DNA from: Clostridium sp. CF012
Lineage (GTDB): Bacteria > Bacillota > Clostridia > Clostridiales > Clostridiaceae
Assembly: GCF_018861755.1 (NCBI RefSeq)
Contig: NZ_JAHLEF010000019.1
Span: 1-64,000, forward strand
DNA: 64,000 nucleotides
Direction of reading: 5' to 3'
The position numbers were made by a program, and so were the translations under genes. The notes under the pieces were generated by a model. It ran no database searches, had not been told where the DNA came from, and worked only from the letters and a program-made list of their open reading frames with translations. The stretch's first letter is position 1; the number at the start of each line of letters is the position of its first letter. Shown piece after piece: positions 1 through 9,746 of this stretch.

Positions 1-18
1 TTAATTATAAAAATATAA

Positions 19-61
19 AGCATGAGATATCCAAAAATATGGATATCTCATGCTTTTTTTG
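19..61 (+). terminator. Rho-independent terminator
   Basis: A perfect 14-bp inverted repeat (19-32 with 41-54) around an 8-nt loop is followed by a run of T. It would end a plus-strand transcript entering from outside the window. Confidence 0.8.
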
Positions 62-256
62 TTCAAATTAGGAACCCAGTTGAAAAAACAACCATTTTTT
101 CAGTGGCCTCGCATTTGCTTAGTGTTTTTTATTTTGCTACTATTTATAGTAGCGTTTTTTATTTCTTAATAAATTTGTAAGAATTATGATAAGTATTTTG
201 TAAAAAGTACTCTGTATAATTATCTATAGTTAGTTATTTAGGGGGGCGAATACCAA

Positions 257-817
257 ATGAAAAAAGGGGTTCTAATTGTAATAGTTATAGTAGTAACAAG
301 TGTAGCAATAATATTTTCGAAAAATATCAAGGCGAAGGTACAAGCCGAAAATCTATCCTTAAATGAAAATGTATATAGTTTTCTAGAGGATAAAGGAAAT
401 CGAATAGATGCCTATAATTCAGCCATAAAATTAAATCAGGGTAGTTCAGAAAATACCTGTGTTTATTTTATATCTGAAGTGCTAAGGAGGAACAATTTTG
501 ATGTGCCTGCGCAAACAAGCAATACATCACAAATTATATCTCTACTTAAGGAGAAGGGCTTTAAAAAACGAAGTGATTATGAAAATTTAAAGCCTGGTGA
601 TATATGTTTTACTACAGATGACAATGGCGGCTTTCCAACTCATACATATATATTCATGAAATGGGTAAAGGAAGGTAACTACGATTATGCATACATATGT
701 GATAATCAAGCAAAGGATTATAAAGGCAAAATCTATCATATTCGGAATATAAATGTTGTAACTAAATCCAATGGTTTTAATAAAGATGCTTTTGCATTCT
801 TCATGAAAAGGAATTGA
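257..817 (+). CDS. Exported CHAP/NlpC-like cysteine amidase-type protein
   Basis: 186-residue protein with an N-terminal hydrophobic anchor or signal (residues about 5-21) and a compact extracellular domain. Cys68 (in NTCVYF), His129 (in PTHTY) and Asp149/Asn150 (in ICDNQ) are spaced as in the Cys-His-Asn triads of CHAP/NlpC-P60 cell-wall amidases; this is motif recognition, not a search result. A strong GGGGGG ribosome site ends 7 nt before the ATG. It lies just upstream of a two-component system, which may respond to cell-wall state, but the 50-nt gap shows no proof of cotranscription. The substrate is unknown, and a non-catalytic wall-binding role is possible. Confidence 0.55.
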   Translation: MKKGVLIVIVIVVTSVAIIFSKNIKAKVQAENLSLNENVYSFLEDKGNRIDAYNSAIKLNQGSSENTCVYFISEVLRRNNFDVPAQTSNTSQIISLLKEKGFKKRSDYENLKPGDICFTTDDNGGFPTHTYIFMKWVKEGNYDYAYICDNQAKDYKGKIYHIRNINVVTKSNGFNKDAFAFFMKRN

Positions 818-867
818 TTGTGAGGTTTCCCAATTTGCATGTATAATATAAGTAAGGGGTGATTTTC

Positions 868-1560
868 ATGACAAAGCACAATGTTTTAATCGTAGATGAT
901 GAATATGAAATAAGGGAAGCCATTGAAATATATTTAAAAAATGAAGGAATAAGAGTAATTCAAGCTGTAGATGGTATAGAAGCTTTAGAGATTTTGAAAA
1001 CAGAAGAAATTCACCTTATATTAATGGATATAATGATGCCCAGGATGGATGGAATTAAAGCTACCTTTAAAATAAGAGAAAGTAAAAACATTCCAATAAT
1101 AATGCTATCAGCTAAATCAGAAGATACGGATAAAATATTAGGTCTTAATATAGGCGCGGATGATTATATTACAAAGCCTTTTAATCCAATGGAGCTCATA
1201 GCTAGAGTAAAATCTGGGCTGAGAAGGTATACAAACCTAGGCAATTATAAAGACAAGGATAATGAGATAAATGTACGTGGACTAATATTAAATAAAGACA
1301 CAAAAATGGTAACAGTGGAGGAAAAGGAACTGAGCCTTACAGCCATTGAATATGGAATATTAGAACTCTTAATGGCAAACAAGGGAAGGGTATTTTCAAT
1401 TGAAGAAATATATGAAAGGGTTTGGGAAGAGACCTTTTATAATGGAGAAAATACTGTTTCAGTACATATAAGGAGAATAAGAGAGAAGATAGAGATAAAC
1501 CCAAAGGAGCCTAAATATTTAAAGGTGGTGTGGGGTATTGGATATAAAATCGAAAAATAA
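868..1560 (+). CDS. OmpR/PhoB-family response regulator
   Basis: DNA-binding response regulator of about 230 residues. The receiver domain (residues 1-115) has the acidic pair D10/D11, phospho-acceptor Asp54 in LMDIMMP and the conserved Lys in DDYITKPF. The C-terminal winged helix (about 130-228) ends in VWGIGYKIE, typical of the OmpR/PhoB class. I chose the ATG at 868 because AAGGGGTGA sits at 854-862; an in-frame GTG at 859 would overlap that ribosome site. The 3' end overlaps the histidine kinase gene by 23 bp, so the two are translationally coupled. It resembles VanR-type regulators, but the target genes are not evident. Confidence 0.9.
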   Translation: MTKHNVLIVDDEYEIREAIEIYLKNEGIRVIQAVDGIEALEILKTEEIHLILMDIMMPRMDGIKATFKIRESKNIPIIMLSAKSEDTDKILGLNIGADDYITKPFNPMELIARVKSGLRRYTNLGNYKDKDNEINVRGLILNKDTKMVTVEEKELSLTAIEYGILELLMANKGRVFSIEEIYERVWEETFYNGENTVSVHIRRIREKIEINPKEPKYLKVVWGIGYKIEK

Positions 1561-3724
1561 ATATGGTTATATTATAGCTTATATTATATGTGTATATACT
1601 TTTGCGTTTTCAGCCTTGTCAGTAGGAGACTTTATAAATAATAGAAATTATCTAGGGGCGGAGCCTTATTTTAATAGCGCTCAGTTTAAAAATGAATTGG
1701 TTGTCTATTTTAATAATATACAATCACTTAATGGAATATATAAAGATTATTCACAAAAATCAGATGATGAAAAGGTTACAAATGAAGAGCTTATATCATC
1801 TAAAACAGTGTATGATTCTAATCTCAGAAATAAAGAAGAGGAAATAAAAAACAAGTATAATAATGATTTATTAGTAGCAGTAAAAGAAGGGAATACGGAA
1901 GCCGTAAAAAGGTTAACAGAGGCGAAAGATAAAGAGCTTGATGAATTAAAAAAGGAAAATACAAAGACTTTAGAGGATTTGAAAAAGGAAATAGCTACAT
2001 ATAAAACTAAAGACTATGAGAATATTAAAAGCGCTGTAAAAGAAAAGAGTTCAATAAAATACTATATATCGAGATCAAAAAATAATGTTATAGATACTAA
2101 TATAGCAAATATCTCAGATATAGAGTTGTATGTAAAAAATAATGCCTTGTACAGTATCAAATTTCCAAAACAATCAATAAACAATAATGATGGAATGGCA
2201 TCAATAAATCAGTGGTTAGGTACTGGCGGTGTAGCATATTTTATCATTCCAAAGGACATAGATCAAAATAGTTATATATACGCCAATTATATTTATTGTA
2301 ATTCTGTAGGACAAAGAATTATTAAAGAGGCAATAATAGGATCTGTGTCATTTATTATAGGATTCATAATGCTTATATATATATTAAAGAAAAATCATGG
2401 GAAAATATATTTTATACAAAATCCAAACAAGAAGTACTATAATGTACCTTTAGATTTATGGATATTTATTTTTGTGATATTTTCACTCGTAATAAATAGC
2501 TACATAAATAGGGTGGGATTTTTCTATAAACCATACAACTTTCGTCAAATTTATACGCTTACTCTAGTAGCATTTTATATTTGCTTCTTTATTTCTAGTG
2601 TAATAGTAGCCCACAATTTAGTAAGAGATAAAGAGAAATTTAGAGCAGAAGTAAAAAATTGTCTCTTCAATAAAATATCTAATTTTATGAAAGAGAGCTC
2701 CCTTACTCAAAGTACTAAGTTTAAAGTAAGAGGTATTATTATACTTACTTTGTTAGTAGGAGTGGCAATACTAGCAGCGTTTATCGCATTAATGTCTGGA
2801 TCAATGCTAATAATAATCCCAATAGCATATGTACTTTGCTATCTGGTATTTATATCAATATATGCCTTTAAGGGGATAAGAGTTTTTGGGAGTATTCTAA
2901 TAGGTACAGAAGAAATAGTTTCAGGAAATCTTAATTATATTATAGAAGAAAAAGGGAAAGGTGACTTTTTTAAGCTAGCCCACAACATAAACAATATGAA
3001 AGCTGGGTTTAAAAAAGCGCTTGAAAATGAGATAAAAAGTGAAAGGCTTAAGTCCGAACTCATAACTAATGTTTCTCATGATTTAAAAACTCCACTGACT
3101 TCTATTATAAATTATGTGGATTTGCTAAAAAAAGAAGGGTTATCTAAAGAGGAAGCACAAGGGTATATAGAAGTATTAGATAGAAAATCTCAGAGACTTA
3201 AAATACTTATAGATGACTTATTTGAAGCTTCTAAGATGGCCAGTGGCGCGGTGGAGCTTAATATGGAAAAGGTAGATGTAACCGCACTGCTGCAGCAAGC
3301 ATTAGCAGAGCTTGATGAGAAGATAAACAATTCATCGCTAATATTTAAGTTGAAAGTGCCTAAACAAAAGGTTTATGCTGATTTAGATGGAAAGAAAACT
3401 TGGAGAGTATTTGAAAATCTAATAAATAATATATTAAAATACTCGCAGCCTAAAACTAGGGTATATATTGAGTTAATATCGGAGGAGTATAAAGTAATTA
3501 TAACTATGAAAAATATCTCCTCATATGAAATGGATTTTGACAAAGAAGAAATATTTGAAAGATTTATTAGGGGAGACAAGTCTAGAAATACTGAAGGTTC
3601 AGGACTAGGTCTTTCAATTGCAAAAAGCATACTAGAGCTCCAAGGTGGAGATCTTAGTATTGAAATTGATGGAGACCTTTTTAAAGCTAAGGTAACTGTG
3701 CCATCATTTCCCATGGAAGGATAA
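1538..3724 (+). CDS. Membrane sensor histidine kinase (VanS-like architecture)
   Basis: 728-residue partner of the upstream regulator, starting at TTG inside its 3' end with a GGTGG ribosome site at about 1523. Order: TM helix (about 10-31); an extracellular region with a Lys/Glu-rich coiled coil (about 85-155); several TM segments (about 262-450); HAMP-like linker; HisKA with the H-box SHDLKTPLTS; HATPase with N-box NLINNILKYS and G-box GSGLGLSIAKS. The large multi-TM sensor suggests detection of an envelope or membrane signal. All catalytic boxes are intact. The ligand is not deducible. Confidence 0.88.
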   Translation: MDIKSKNKYGYIIAYIICVYTFAFSALSVGDFINNRNYLGAEPYFNSAQFKNELVVYFNNIQSLNGIYKDYSQKSDDEKVTNEELISSKTVYDSNLRNKEEEIKNKYNNDLLVAVKEGNTEAVKRLTEAKDKELDELKKENTKTLEDLKKEIATYKTKDYENIKSAVKEKSSIKYYISRSKNNVIDTNIANISDIELYVKNNALYSIKFPKQSINNNDGMASINQWLGTGGVAYFIIPKDIDQNSYIYANYIYCNSVGQRIIKEAIIGSVSFIIGFIMLIYILKKNHGKIYFIQNPNKKYYNVPLDLWIFIFVIFSLVINSYINRVGFFYKPYNFRQIYTLTLVAFYICFFISSVIVAHNLVRDKEKFRAEVKNCLFNKISNFMKESSLTQSTKFKVRGIIILTLLVGVAILAAFIALMSGSMLIIIPIAYVLCYLVFISIYAFKGIRVFGSILIGTEEIVSGNLNYIIEEKGKGDFFKLAHNINNMKAGFKKALENEIKSERLKSELITNVSHDLKTPLTSIINYVDLLKKEGLSKEEAQGYIEVLDRKSQRLKILIDDLFEASKMASGAVELNMEKVDVTALLQQALAELDEKINNSSLIFKLKVPKQKVYADLDGKKTWRVFENLINNILKYSQPKTRVYIELISEEYKVIITMKNISSYEMDFDKEEIFERFIRGDKSRNTEGSGLGLSIAKSILELQGGDLSIEIDGDLFKAKVTVPSFPMEG

Positions 3725-3744
3725 TAAGTTCTTCAAAAACAAGA

Positions 3745-3785
3745 AATAGATAATGCCAGTTTGCAGCATTATCTATTCTTATTTT
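3745..3785. terminator. Bidirectional terminator between convergent genes
   Basis: A 12-bp perfect inverted repeat (3745-3756 with 3766-3777), T-rich on its plus-strand exit, lies between the convergent kinase gene and the GGDEF gene. Confidence 0.7.
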
Positions 3786-3806
3786 ATTCAATGTAAAAAT
3801 TAACCT

Positions 3807-6131
3807 CTATGTAGAAAATTTAGTTTTTTTCTTTTGTTTATAAAGTTCCTTGTCTGCATCTTGAATTAACTGTTCAAAAGTAAGCGACACGTCTGGGGAA
3901 TAAACTGAAAATCCAAAACTAATACTTAAATTATATGGCTTATTAGAAATAGAATTATATTTCTCAAAATTCAAATTAATAACTTCAATAATGGTATTGA
4001 TTTCATTTTTAGTGGATTTATTTGCTGCAATTATGATAAATTCATCTCCACCAATGCGAGCTACTATATCATCAGTTCCAAAGGATTCCTTAATTAAGAG
4101 TGCTGTAGTTAAAATAGCTTCATCACCTTCACGGTGACCATAAGTATCATTAATTTTCTTTAATCCATCCATATCTCCAAAGCACATAATAGCCTTACCA
4201 CCAGTTATAGTAGCCGCCTTGTATAGGCTGCCTCCGTGCATATAAAATCCTCTTCTATTGAAAATACCTGTTAATTCATCAATTACATAACTATTTTTTA
4301 ATTCACCATTACGTTTTTCAAGCTCAATGACAGCTAGATTTAACTGATCTTCTGCTTTGATGCGTTCATCAAACAACATTTGAATTTTCAAGGTATTACT
4401 AATCTGTTCTCTAAAGGTTTCATAAACAAATTCATCTACTGCATTCATATCAAAGGCAATATATCCAAAATAATCTTCACCTGAAACTAGGGGAAAGAAG
4501 ATGAGGTCATTCCTTTTTTCTTGATAAATAAATTCCTCTGGCAATATATCTTGTGTATCTAAATACTGCATATCAGCTAATTTGCCTTCATTATATCCTA
4601 AAATTAATTTTGCCTTAGTAGGTAAATTGAAATTTTCATGGAAGGAACTAGTTACTGGAGTGTCATATACGCATAAATAACATTGCTTAATTTCATACCA
4701 GGACATTGCAGTTATAATAACCTTAGTTAATTCTTGAAGGTTGGGTATAGTATTAAATTCCCTCATTATATCCCTTGTTCCTATGTACATTCTTTTAAAA
4801 GTAAACTGCTGTATGGATTGTCCTTTATTAATAGTATTACCTATTAAAATACTAGCCAGATAAGATATTTCATCTGCTATCCTTAAAACTTCGAAATTAT
4901 TTATATCAGAAAGCACAAAGTTCCGAGTAGCGTAAAGTGCTTCATTCCAAGGATAATCAAGTTTTTTTACAAAAATTGAATTAAATAAAAGTTTTTTAAA
5001 GGCTGCTATAAATTCTCCCTCTATTATTTTGCCTTTTATGTCTCTTATAAATGCATTTAATAAATTAATGATTATTGCCTTGTATTCTAATATATCAACC
5101 ACAGGTATTCCAAGCTCCCTTAGAACCAAGTCAACTATAGGGTTTTGCTGCACAGTTAAGTACTCTTCAAGTTTTTTACATTCCTTAAAATATACAGTAT
5201 CTTTTCTGGAAATCGGTTTTAATGTTAGGGATGCCTTATTTTTTAAAATAGCGAAACAACCACAAGACTCTCGTACTATCAATTTCCCCTTTAAATAAGT
5301 ACATTGTGGAACAGATTGTCCATCTAAAATTGTGTCTATAAATTTAGCAGCTTGTGAAGCCATTTCAAAAATAGGTTGCTCAATAGTCGTGAAAGCAGGT
5401 GTGAAAGACCTTGCTGCTTCAACATTATCAAACCCAGTTAAGGCTATATCCCTACCTACTTCAATTCCAATACGCTTCAAAGTATAAAATGCCTCAATTG
5501 CCATTTCATCGTTAGAGGCCACAATAACTTCTGGTTTCTTATTTCTATGAACCATAAGCTCATTTATAGCTTTGGCTGCTGATAATTCATGAAAATCGCC
5601 TTCAACCGTTAAATCCGCATCAAAGGGTATGTTATGTTCCTTCAAAGCATCTTTGTATCCTTGAAACCGCATAACTGCTTCAGCATTTAAAGAAGTCCCT
5701 GTTATAAAGGCTATTTTAGAATAATTATGATGCTCAATTAAGTGGTTAACCATTAAATGCATACATTCCCTGTTATCAAATACTACGCTAGGAATATCTT
5801 CAATATCTATTCCTATACTAACCATGGGTATGTTCCTATAAGGTTCTAGAAATTGAATAAACTTATTTAAACCAATATAATTAAGCAGTAATCCAGGGCA
5901 TATAATTAATCCATCCAGTTTACCTTTATTAACTAAATTGTATATAACATTCTGCTTAGCCTCATCCCTAAGAGGTGAATCAAGGGCCCCACCTGCAAAA
6001 AAAAGCACATCAAAATTTCTTTCCTGCGCAACTTTTCTTATTCCTCTACAAACAGGCGACTGATAGAAACCATCAAAGGAGTTAATTAAAACACCTATAG
6101 TTTTTCTTCTATTTGGAAATAATTTGTTCAT
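3807..6131 (-). CDS. LacI-type ligand-binding domain fused to GGDEF diguanylate cyclase
   Basis: 774-residue cytoplasmic-looking protein. Residues about 12-290 form a periplasmic-binding-protein-like (LacI/RbsB type) sugar-sensor fold beginning KTIGVLINSF, but without a LacI helix-turn-helix before it. A middle region of about 300 residues (GAF-like in position) follows, then a C-terminal GGDEF domain with an intact GGDEF motif at residues 694-698. Inference: an intracellular small molecule controls c-di-GMP synthesis. No RxxD inhibitory site was noted before the motif. No signal peptide is visible, so the sensor appears to face the cytosol. It is monocistronic, convergent with the kinase and divergent from nothing nearby. 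Confidence 0.85.
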   Translation of the reverse strand: MNKLFPNRRKTIGVLINSFDGFYQSPVCRGIRKVAQERNFDVLFFAGGALDSPLRDEAKQNVIYNLVNKGKLDGLIICPGLLLNYIGLNKFIQFLEPYRNIPMVSIGIDIEDIPSVVFDNRECMHLMVNHLIEHHNYSKIAFITGTSLNAEAVMRFQGYKDALKEHNIPFDADLTVEGDFHELSAAKAINELMVHRNKKPEVIVASNDEMAIEAFYTLKRIGIEVGRDIALTGFDNVEAARSFTPAFTTIEQPIFEMASQAAKFIDTILDGQSVPQCTYLKGKLIVRESCGCFAILKNKASLTLKPISRKDTVYFKECKKLEEYLTVQQNPIVDLVLRELGIPVVDILEYKAIIINLLNAFIRDIKGKIIEGEFIAAFKKLLFNSIFVKKLDYPWNEALYATRNFVLSDINNFEVLRIADEISYLASILIGNTINKGQSIQQFTFKRMYIGTRDIMREFNTIPNLQELTKVIITAMSWYEIKQCYLCVYDTPVTSSFHENFNLPTKAKLILGYNEGKLADMQYLDTQDILPEEFIYQEKRNDLIFFPLVSGEDYFGYIAFDMNAVDEFVYETFREQISNTLKIQMLFDERIKAEDQLNLAVIELEKRNGELKNSYVIDELTGIFNRRGFYMHGGSLYKAATITGGKAIMCFGDMDGLKKINDTYGHREGDEAILTTALLIKESFGTDDIVARIGGDEFIIIAANKSTKNEINTIIEVINLNFEKYNSISNKPYNLSISFGFSVYSPDVSLTFEQLIQDADKELYKQKKKTKFST

Positions 6132-6276
6132 TTCTAAAAGGCCCCCATTTCATTGCTAATAATTTGAAAATTATATTAATTCATCCATGTTGATTTTATC
6201 ACTAATTATTACTATATAGCAAGAACATATAAATAATAGTTCTGTTTAATGAAGTTGATTAATTAGGTTATAAATA

Positions 6277-6306
6277 CAAAACTCCCGGTAAATAACCGGG
6301 AGTTTT
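6277..6306 (-). terminator. Terminator of the ABC operon
   Basis: A perfect hairpin (AAAACTCCCGGT with its complement) lies about 35 nt past the stop of the last ABC permease gene and is T-rich on the minus-strand exit. Confidence 0.8.
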
Positions 6307-6339
6307 AAACTATTGTAAAATTAATACAGAGTTAATTTC

Positions 6340-7290
6340 TTATGCTACTATATCTCTTTTGGTAAACCCTATATATGAAATAACATTAAAAATTATAAAA
6401 TAAACTATTAGTACAATAATTGAAAATTTCATTGTCATTCCTTTAACAAATGGCTCCCCACTAATATATTGATTGAAATCCGTATTTGCAAATAAAATAT
6501 ATTTTGACCAATTATATCTAGCAAGTAGCATTGTTATTACATTCCCTACAGTTAAAAGAAAAACTCCAATTCCTGTAGCCATTGCACTATTACGGAAAAC
6601 AGTAGAAATCATAAAGGCTAAAGTAACCATCATTATCAGGTTTATACACTGAAGTCCGTAAAGTTGCAAAATATGTGTTATCATATTAACCTCAGTAATT
6701 ATTCCACTGGAATTTGTAAGGAACGGTGTACCTGCACCTCTAAAGCTAAACAATGTTCCCCCAAGAAGGAATGACACTATTAGAAGGACCAAAAGCATTA
6801 AAACAGTATATCCTATAACAGAAATATATTTTGATAACAAAATTTTCCATCGCTTTGAAGGTCTAATTAGTAATAGTTTAATTGTGCCTTCTGAGAACTC
6901 ATTTGCGACTATTTTACCACCCATTACAATTGCAAAAAGAGCAATTAAAGATATTACACCTGCCAATCCTTCTACAAATCCCCATAAGGATCTATTTTGT
7001 ATAGGTTGTATATCATGTTCAAGTCGATATTCATTAGTTTGTAAATTCTTTTTAAATGAATCTTTTAAACCTTGAGGTAGTTCTGGACTTGCTAAATTTT
7101 TCTTAATCTCTTGATTTTCAATTCTTATATCTGCTTTCCAATCACTCTTAGGTGCCTGTGTACCTGTAAATCTAGTCAATAGTCCAGCTATTACTATAAT
7201 AAGAATTAATATTCCCATCATTATCCAAGTGCTAATGCTATGAGAAAGCTTCATATTTTCATTACGAACTAAATTTATCATCTTACGCAA
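6340..7290 (-). CDS. ABC-2 type permease (BcrB-like)
   Basis: 316-residue membrane subunit. One TM helix at residues about 18-40 is followed by an extracellular stretch to about 105 and about five further TM segments; the C-terminal half fits ABC-2 permeases of the bacitracin/lantibiotic exporter type. It starts at TTG 7290 (GGGGGT 7 nt upstream) and overlaps the upstream ATPase gene by 8 bp, so the two proteins are translationally coupled and form one transporter. An ATG at 7281 is the alternative start. The substrate is unknown; peptide antibiotic export or membrane-stress relief is the usual role in this family. Confidence 0.8.
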   Translation of the reverse strand: MRKMINLVRNENMKLSHSISTWIMMGILILIIVIAGLLTRFTGTQAPKSDWKADIRIENQEIKKNLASPELPQGLKDSFKKNLQTNEYRLEHDIQPIQNRSLWGFVEGLAGVISLIALFAIVMGGKIVANEFSEGTIKLLLIRPSKRWKILLSKYISVIGYTVLMLLVLLIVSFLLGGTLFSFRGAGTPFLTNSSGIITEVNMITHILQLYGLQCINLIMMVTLAFMISTVFRNSAMATGIGVFLLTVGNVITMLLARYNWSKYILFANTDFNQYISGEPFVKGMTMKFSIIVLIVYFIIFNVISYIGFTKRDIVA

Positions 7291-8209
7291 TTTCGTTACC
7301 CCCTGTCATTTCTAAGAATCTTTCCTCTAAGCTTTGTTGCATTTTACGAACGCCGTAAATTTTAATTCCCTGGCTAACAAGTTTTTCAACTAACATAGGA
7401 ATGTTTTCTATATTTTCTATAATTTCAATTTCCTTATCATTTATTTTTGGTTTATATTTGCTGTTAAGACTTTCTAAATATGTTTTTGCACTTTCAATTG
7501 GAGTAAGGGTTAGAGCAATAACTGAATCCACCTCATCTTCAAGCATTTCTTTCATATCCTGAATTTTAACCAATTTTCCATTTTGTATTATTCCTACCCT
7601 ATCACACATAAGCTCCATTTCTGAAAGCAAATGACTTGATACTATTATTGCAATATTTTCTTCTCTTGCAAGTGTCCTCAAATGATTACGCAATTCATGA
7701 ATTCCAGCAGGATCTAGTCCATTAGTAGGTTCATCTAGTACCAATAGCTTTGGAGAATTAAGGAGTGCTTGTGCAACACCTAGTCTTTGGCGCATACCTA
7801 GTGAATATTTCTTTATTTTATCATGAATTCTTTTTTCAAGACCTACAATTTTTATAACCTCATCAATACGTTCCCTCTTTACATCTGGGTACATTCTCCA
7901 AAAATGAAGAAGATTTTGATATCCGGTTAGGTATTTATATAAATCTGGATTTTCAACGATTCCACCTACTTTAGCAATAGCTTTTTCAAAATCCTTCTCA
8001 ACATTAAATCCATCAATATACATTTCACCTTTAGTAATAGACATAAGTCCTAAAAGCATTTTAATAGTAGTAGTTTTACCAGCGCCATTTGGTCCAAGGA
8101 ATCCAAACACCTCACCTGAGCGTACATCAAAAGTAAGGTCGTCTATTATTACTTTTTTTCCGATTTTCTTTGTAACATTCTTGATTTGTACTATAGTTTT
8201 CATTTCCAT
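7283..8209 (-). CDS. ABC transporter ATPase (BcrA-like)
   Basis: 308-residue nucleotide-binding subunit with Walker A GPNGAGKTT, signature YSLGMRQR, Walker B LLVLDEPTNGLDP and the H-loop SSHLLSE. The C-terminal tail of about 90 residues is usual for BcrA/drug-ABC ATPases. The ATG at 8209 sits 6 nt after AGGAGG; an in-frame TTG at 8215 abuts the ribosome site and is unlikely. It partners the overlapping permease. It lies 83 nt downstream of a second ATPase/permease pair on the same strand, probably in the same transcript. Confidence 0.88.
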   Translation of the reverse strand: MEMKTIVQIKNVTKKIGKKVIIDDLTFDVRSGEVFGFLGPNGAGKTTTIKMLLGLMSITKGEMYIDGFNVEKDFEKAIAKVGGIVENPDLYKYLTGYQNLLHFWRMYPDVKRERIDEVIKIVGLEKRIHDKIKKYSLGMRQRLGVAQALLNSPKLLVLDEPTNGLDPAGIHELRNHLRTLAREENIAIIVSSHLLSEMELMCDRVGIIQNGKLVKIQDMKEMLEDEVDSVIALTLTPIESAKTYLESLNSKYKPKINDKEIEIIENIENIPMLVEKLVSQGIKIYGVRKMQQSLEERFLEMTGGNEIA

Positions 8210-8292
8210 GTTCAACCTCCTGATATGAATTTTAAATTATTTATATAACATTTGTTTACTATAACTCAACATATTTTTTTAATTATTAAAGC

Positions 8293-9051
8293 TTATGAGA
8301 GATCTAATTTTTTATCTATTAGATAAGTAGTGGTAATGAAGAAGCCAACAAAAGTAATAATATCAAATATGGTACTAGCAATATTAATATTAAAGCCTCC
8401 ACCTGAAATAGAGAAACTAGAATTAGATGTTTTGAAATTATTAGATATTGAAGAACCGCCCAAATTCAGTGTTTGTGGAAATAGGGCTGCAATTTTAAAT
8501 GTTAGCCAGCTGATTGCAACTGTTAGTATTATAAAAATTATGAAAGAACCAATTTTGCCTAATTTTTTACCTTTTAAGGCTACTTTGCCAATAACCATAC
8601 AGAAGTATATAAAAGTTAGGGAAGAAATAATGCTCCATATATATACAATTATAGAAAATAAAATTTGACTAAACGTAAGAGTTTTTAAGAAACTATAATT
8701 TATTTCTTCTGGTACAATCAAATTAAACATCAAAACGCATACAAAAACCACAATGGTTGTTTGAATTAAAGCGGTTATCAGTCTTGAGGTTAAGATTGAT
8801 GTACCAGATTGTGGAAGAGTAAATAATAGATAGCCTTCATCTCCATGTAAATATTTGCTCATAATTTTTAGTGAAGATATAAAAATTACTATTATGGCAC
8901 CAATAGTTAAGCATACAGATAATCCAGGAACTGCAACGTCCCAGGAACCTTTTTTTGTCATTAGCAGTAGATTAGCAACTATGACAGTTATACAAATACC
9001 AAGTATGGTTAAAGCAGTAGATCTTAATTCATATTTTATAAGCTTAAACAT
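8293..9051 (-). CDS. ABC-2 family permease, partner of the GntR-linked ATPase
   Basis: 252-residue integral membrane protein with about six predicted TM segments and no signal peptide. Its ATG shares sequence with the end of the upstream ATPase gene (both at 9051), which indicates translational coupling. Low sequence complexity in a Ser/Asn/Gly-rich loop (residues about 195-225) is unusual. The GntR-ATPase-permease arrangement matches YtrA-YtrB type systems induced by cell-wall antibiotics; the specific substrate is not shown. Confidence 0.72.
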   Translation of the reverse strand: MFKLIKYELRSTALTILGICITVIVANLLLMTKKGSWDVAVPGLSVCLTIGAIIVIFISSLKIMSKYLHGDEGYLLFTLPQSGTSILTSRLITALIQTTIVVFVCVLMFNLIVPEEINYSFLKTLTFSQILFSIIVYIWSIISSLTFIYFCMVIGKVALKGKKLGKIGSFIIFIILTVAISWLTFKIAALFPQTLNLGGSSISNNFKTSNSSFSISGGGFNINIASTIFDIITFVGFFITTTYLIDKKLDLS

Positions 9052-9746
9052 TATTGAAATACCTCCCTATACAATTCATCAATTGACTTTTTCCTTTTCA
9101 TTCTTAATTCTTCTGCATTACCTTGAAGTACGATCTCACCATCAGATATAAATGCTACGTCATCGAAAATTCGCTCTATATCATTTACAAGATGTGTAGT
9201 AATTATCATGGAACTATTTTCACTAAAGTTATTGATTATAGCATTTAGTATTTTTTCTCTAGCAGTAGGGTCTACTCCTCCAAGTGGTTCATCAAGTATA
9301 TAAAGCTTTGCAGTTCTTGAAAGTACCAAGGTAAGCTTTAACTTTTCCTTCATTCCTTTTGAGAGGTTTTTAACAGGGATATTTTCATCAAGATTCATAA
9401 ACAAAAGCAATTCTTTTGCCTTTTTTTCATCAAAATCAGAATAAAAGTCTTTGAAATACCTCACGGCATCTTTTACTTTCATCCACTTTAGAAGGTATTC
9501 ATTATCTGGTAAATAGGAAACAATAGACTTTGTATAAACACCAGGTTTTTGACCATCTATCAGAATTTCTCCACTTGACGCATGCAGTATTCCAGCTGCT
9601 ATTTTTAAAAAAGTAGTTTTGCCGCTACCATTAGGACCAAGAAGTCCTAGGATTTTTCCTGGCATTATATCTAGGGTTAATCCACGTAAGGCTTTTTTAT
9701 TTAAATATGACTTGCATATATTTTCCGATTTTAATATATTATTCAT
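9051..9746 (-). CDS. ABC transporter ATPase (YtrB-like)
   Basis: 231-residue ATPase with Walker A GPNGSGKTT, signature LSKGMKEKL and Walker B LYILDEPLGGVD. I chose the ATG at 9746, preceded by GGAGG at a spacing of 8 nt, over longer upstream starts that lack a ribosome site. The gene overlaps the GntR regulator gene by 8 bp upstream and the permease gene by 1 bp downstream, so all three are one translation-coupled unit. Confidence 0.88.
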   Translation of the reverse strand: MNNILKSENICKSYLNKKALRGLTLDIMPGKILGLLGPNGSGKTTFLKIAAGILHASSGEILIDGQKPGVYTKSIVSYLPDNEYLLKWMKVKDAVRYFKDFYSDFDEKKAKELLLFMNLDENIPVKNLSKGMKEKLKLTLVLSRTAKLYILDEPLGGVDPTAREKILNAIINNFSENSSMIITTHLVNDIERIFDDVAFISDGEIVLQGNAEELRMKRKKSIDELYREVFQ

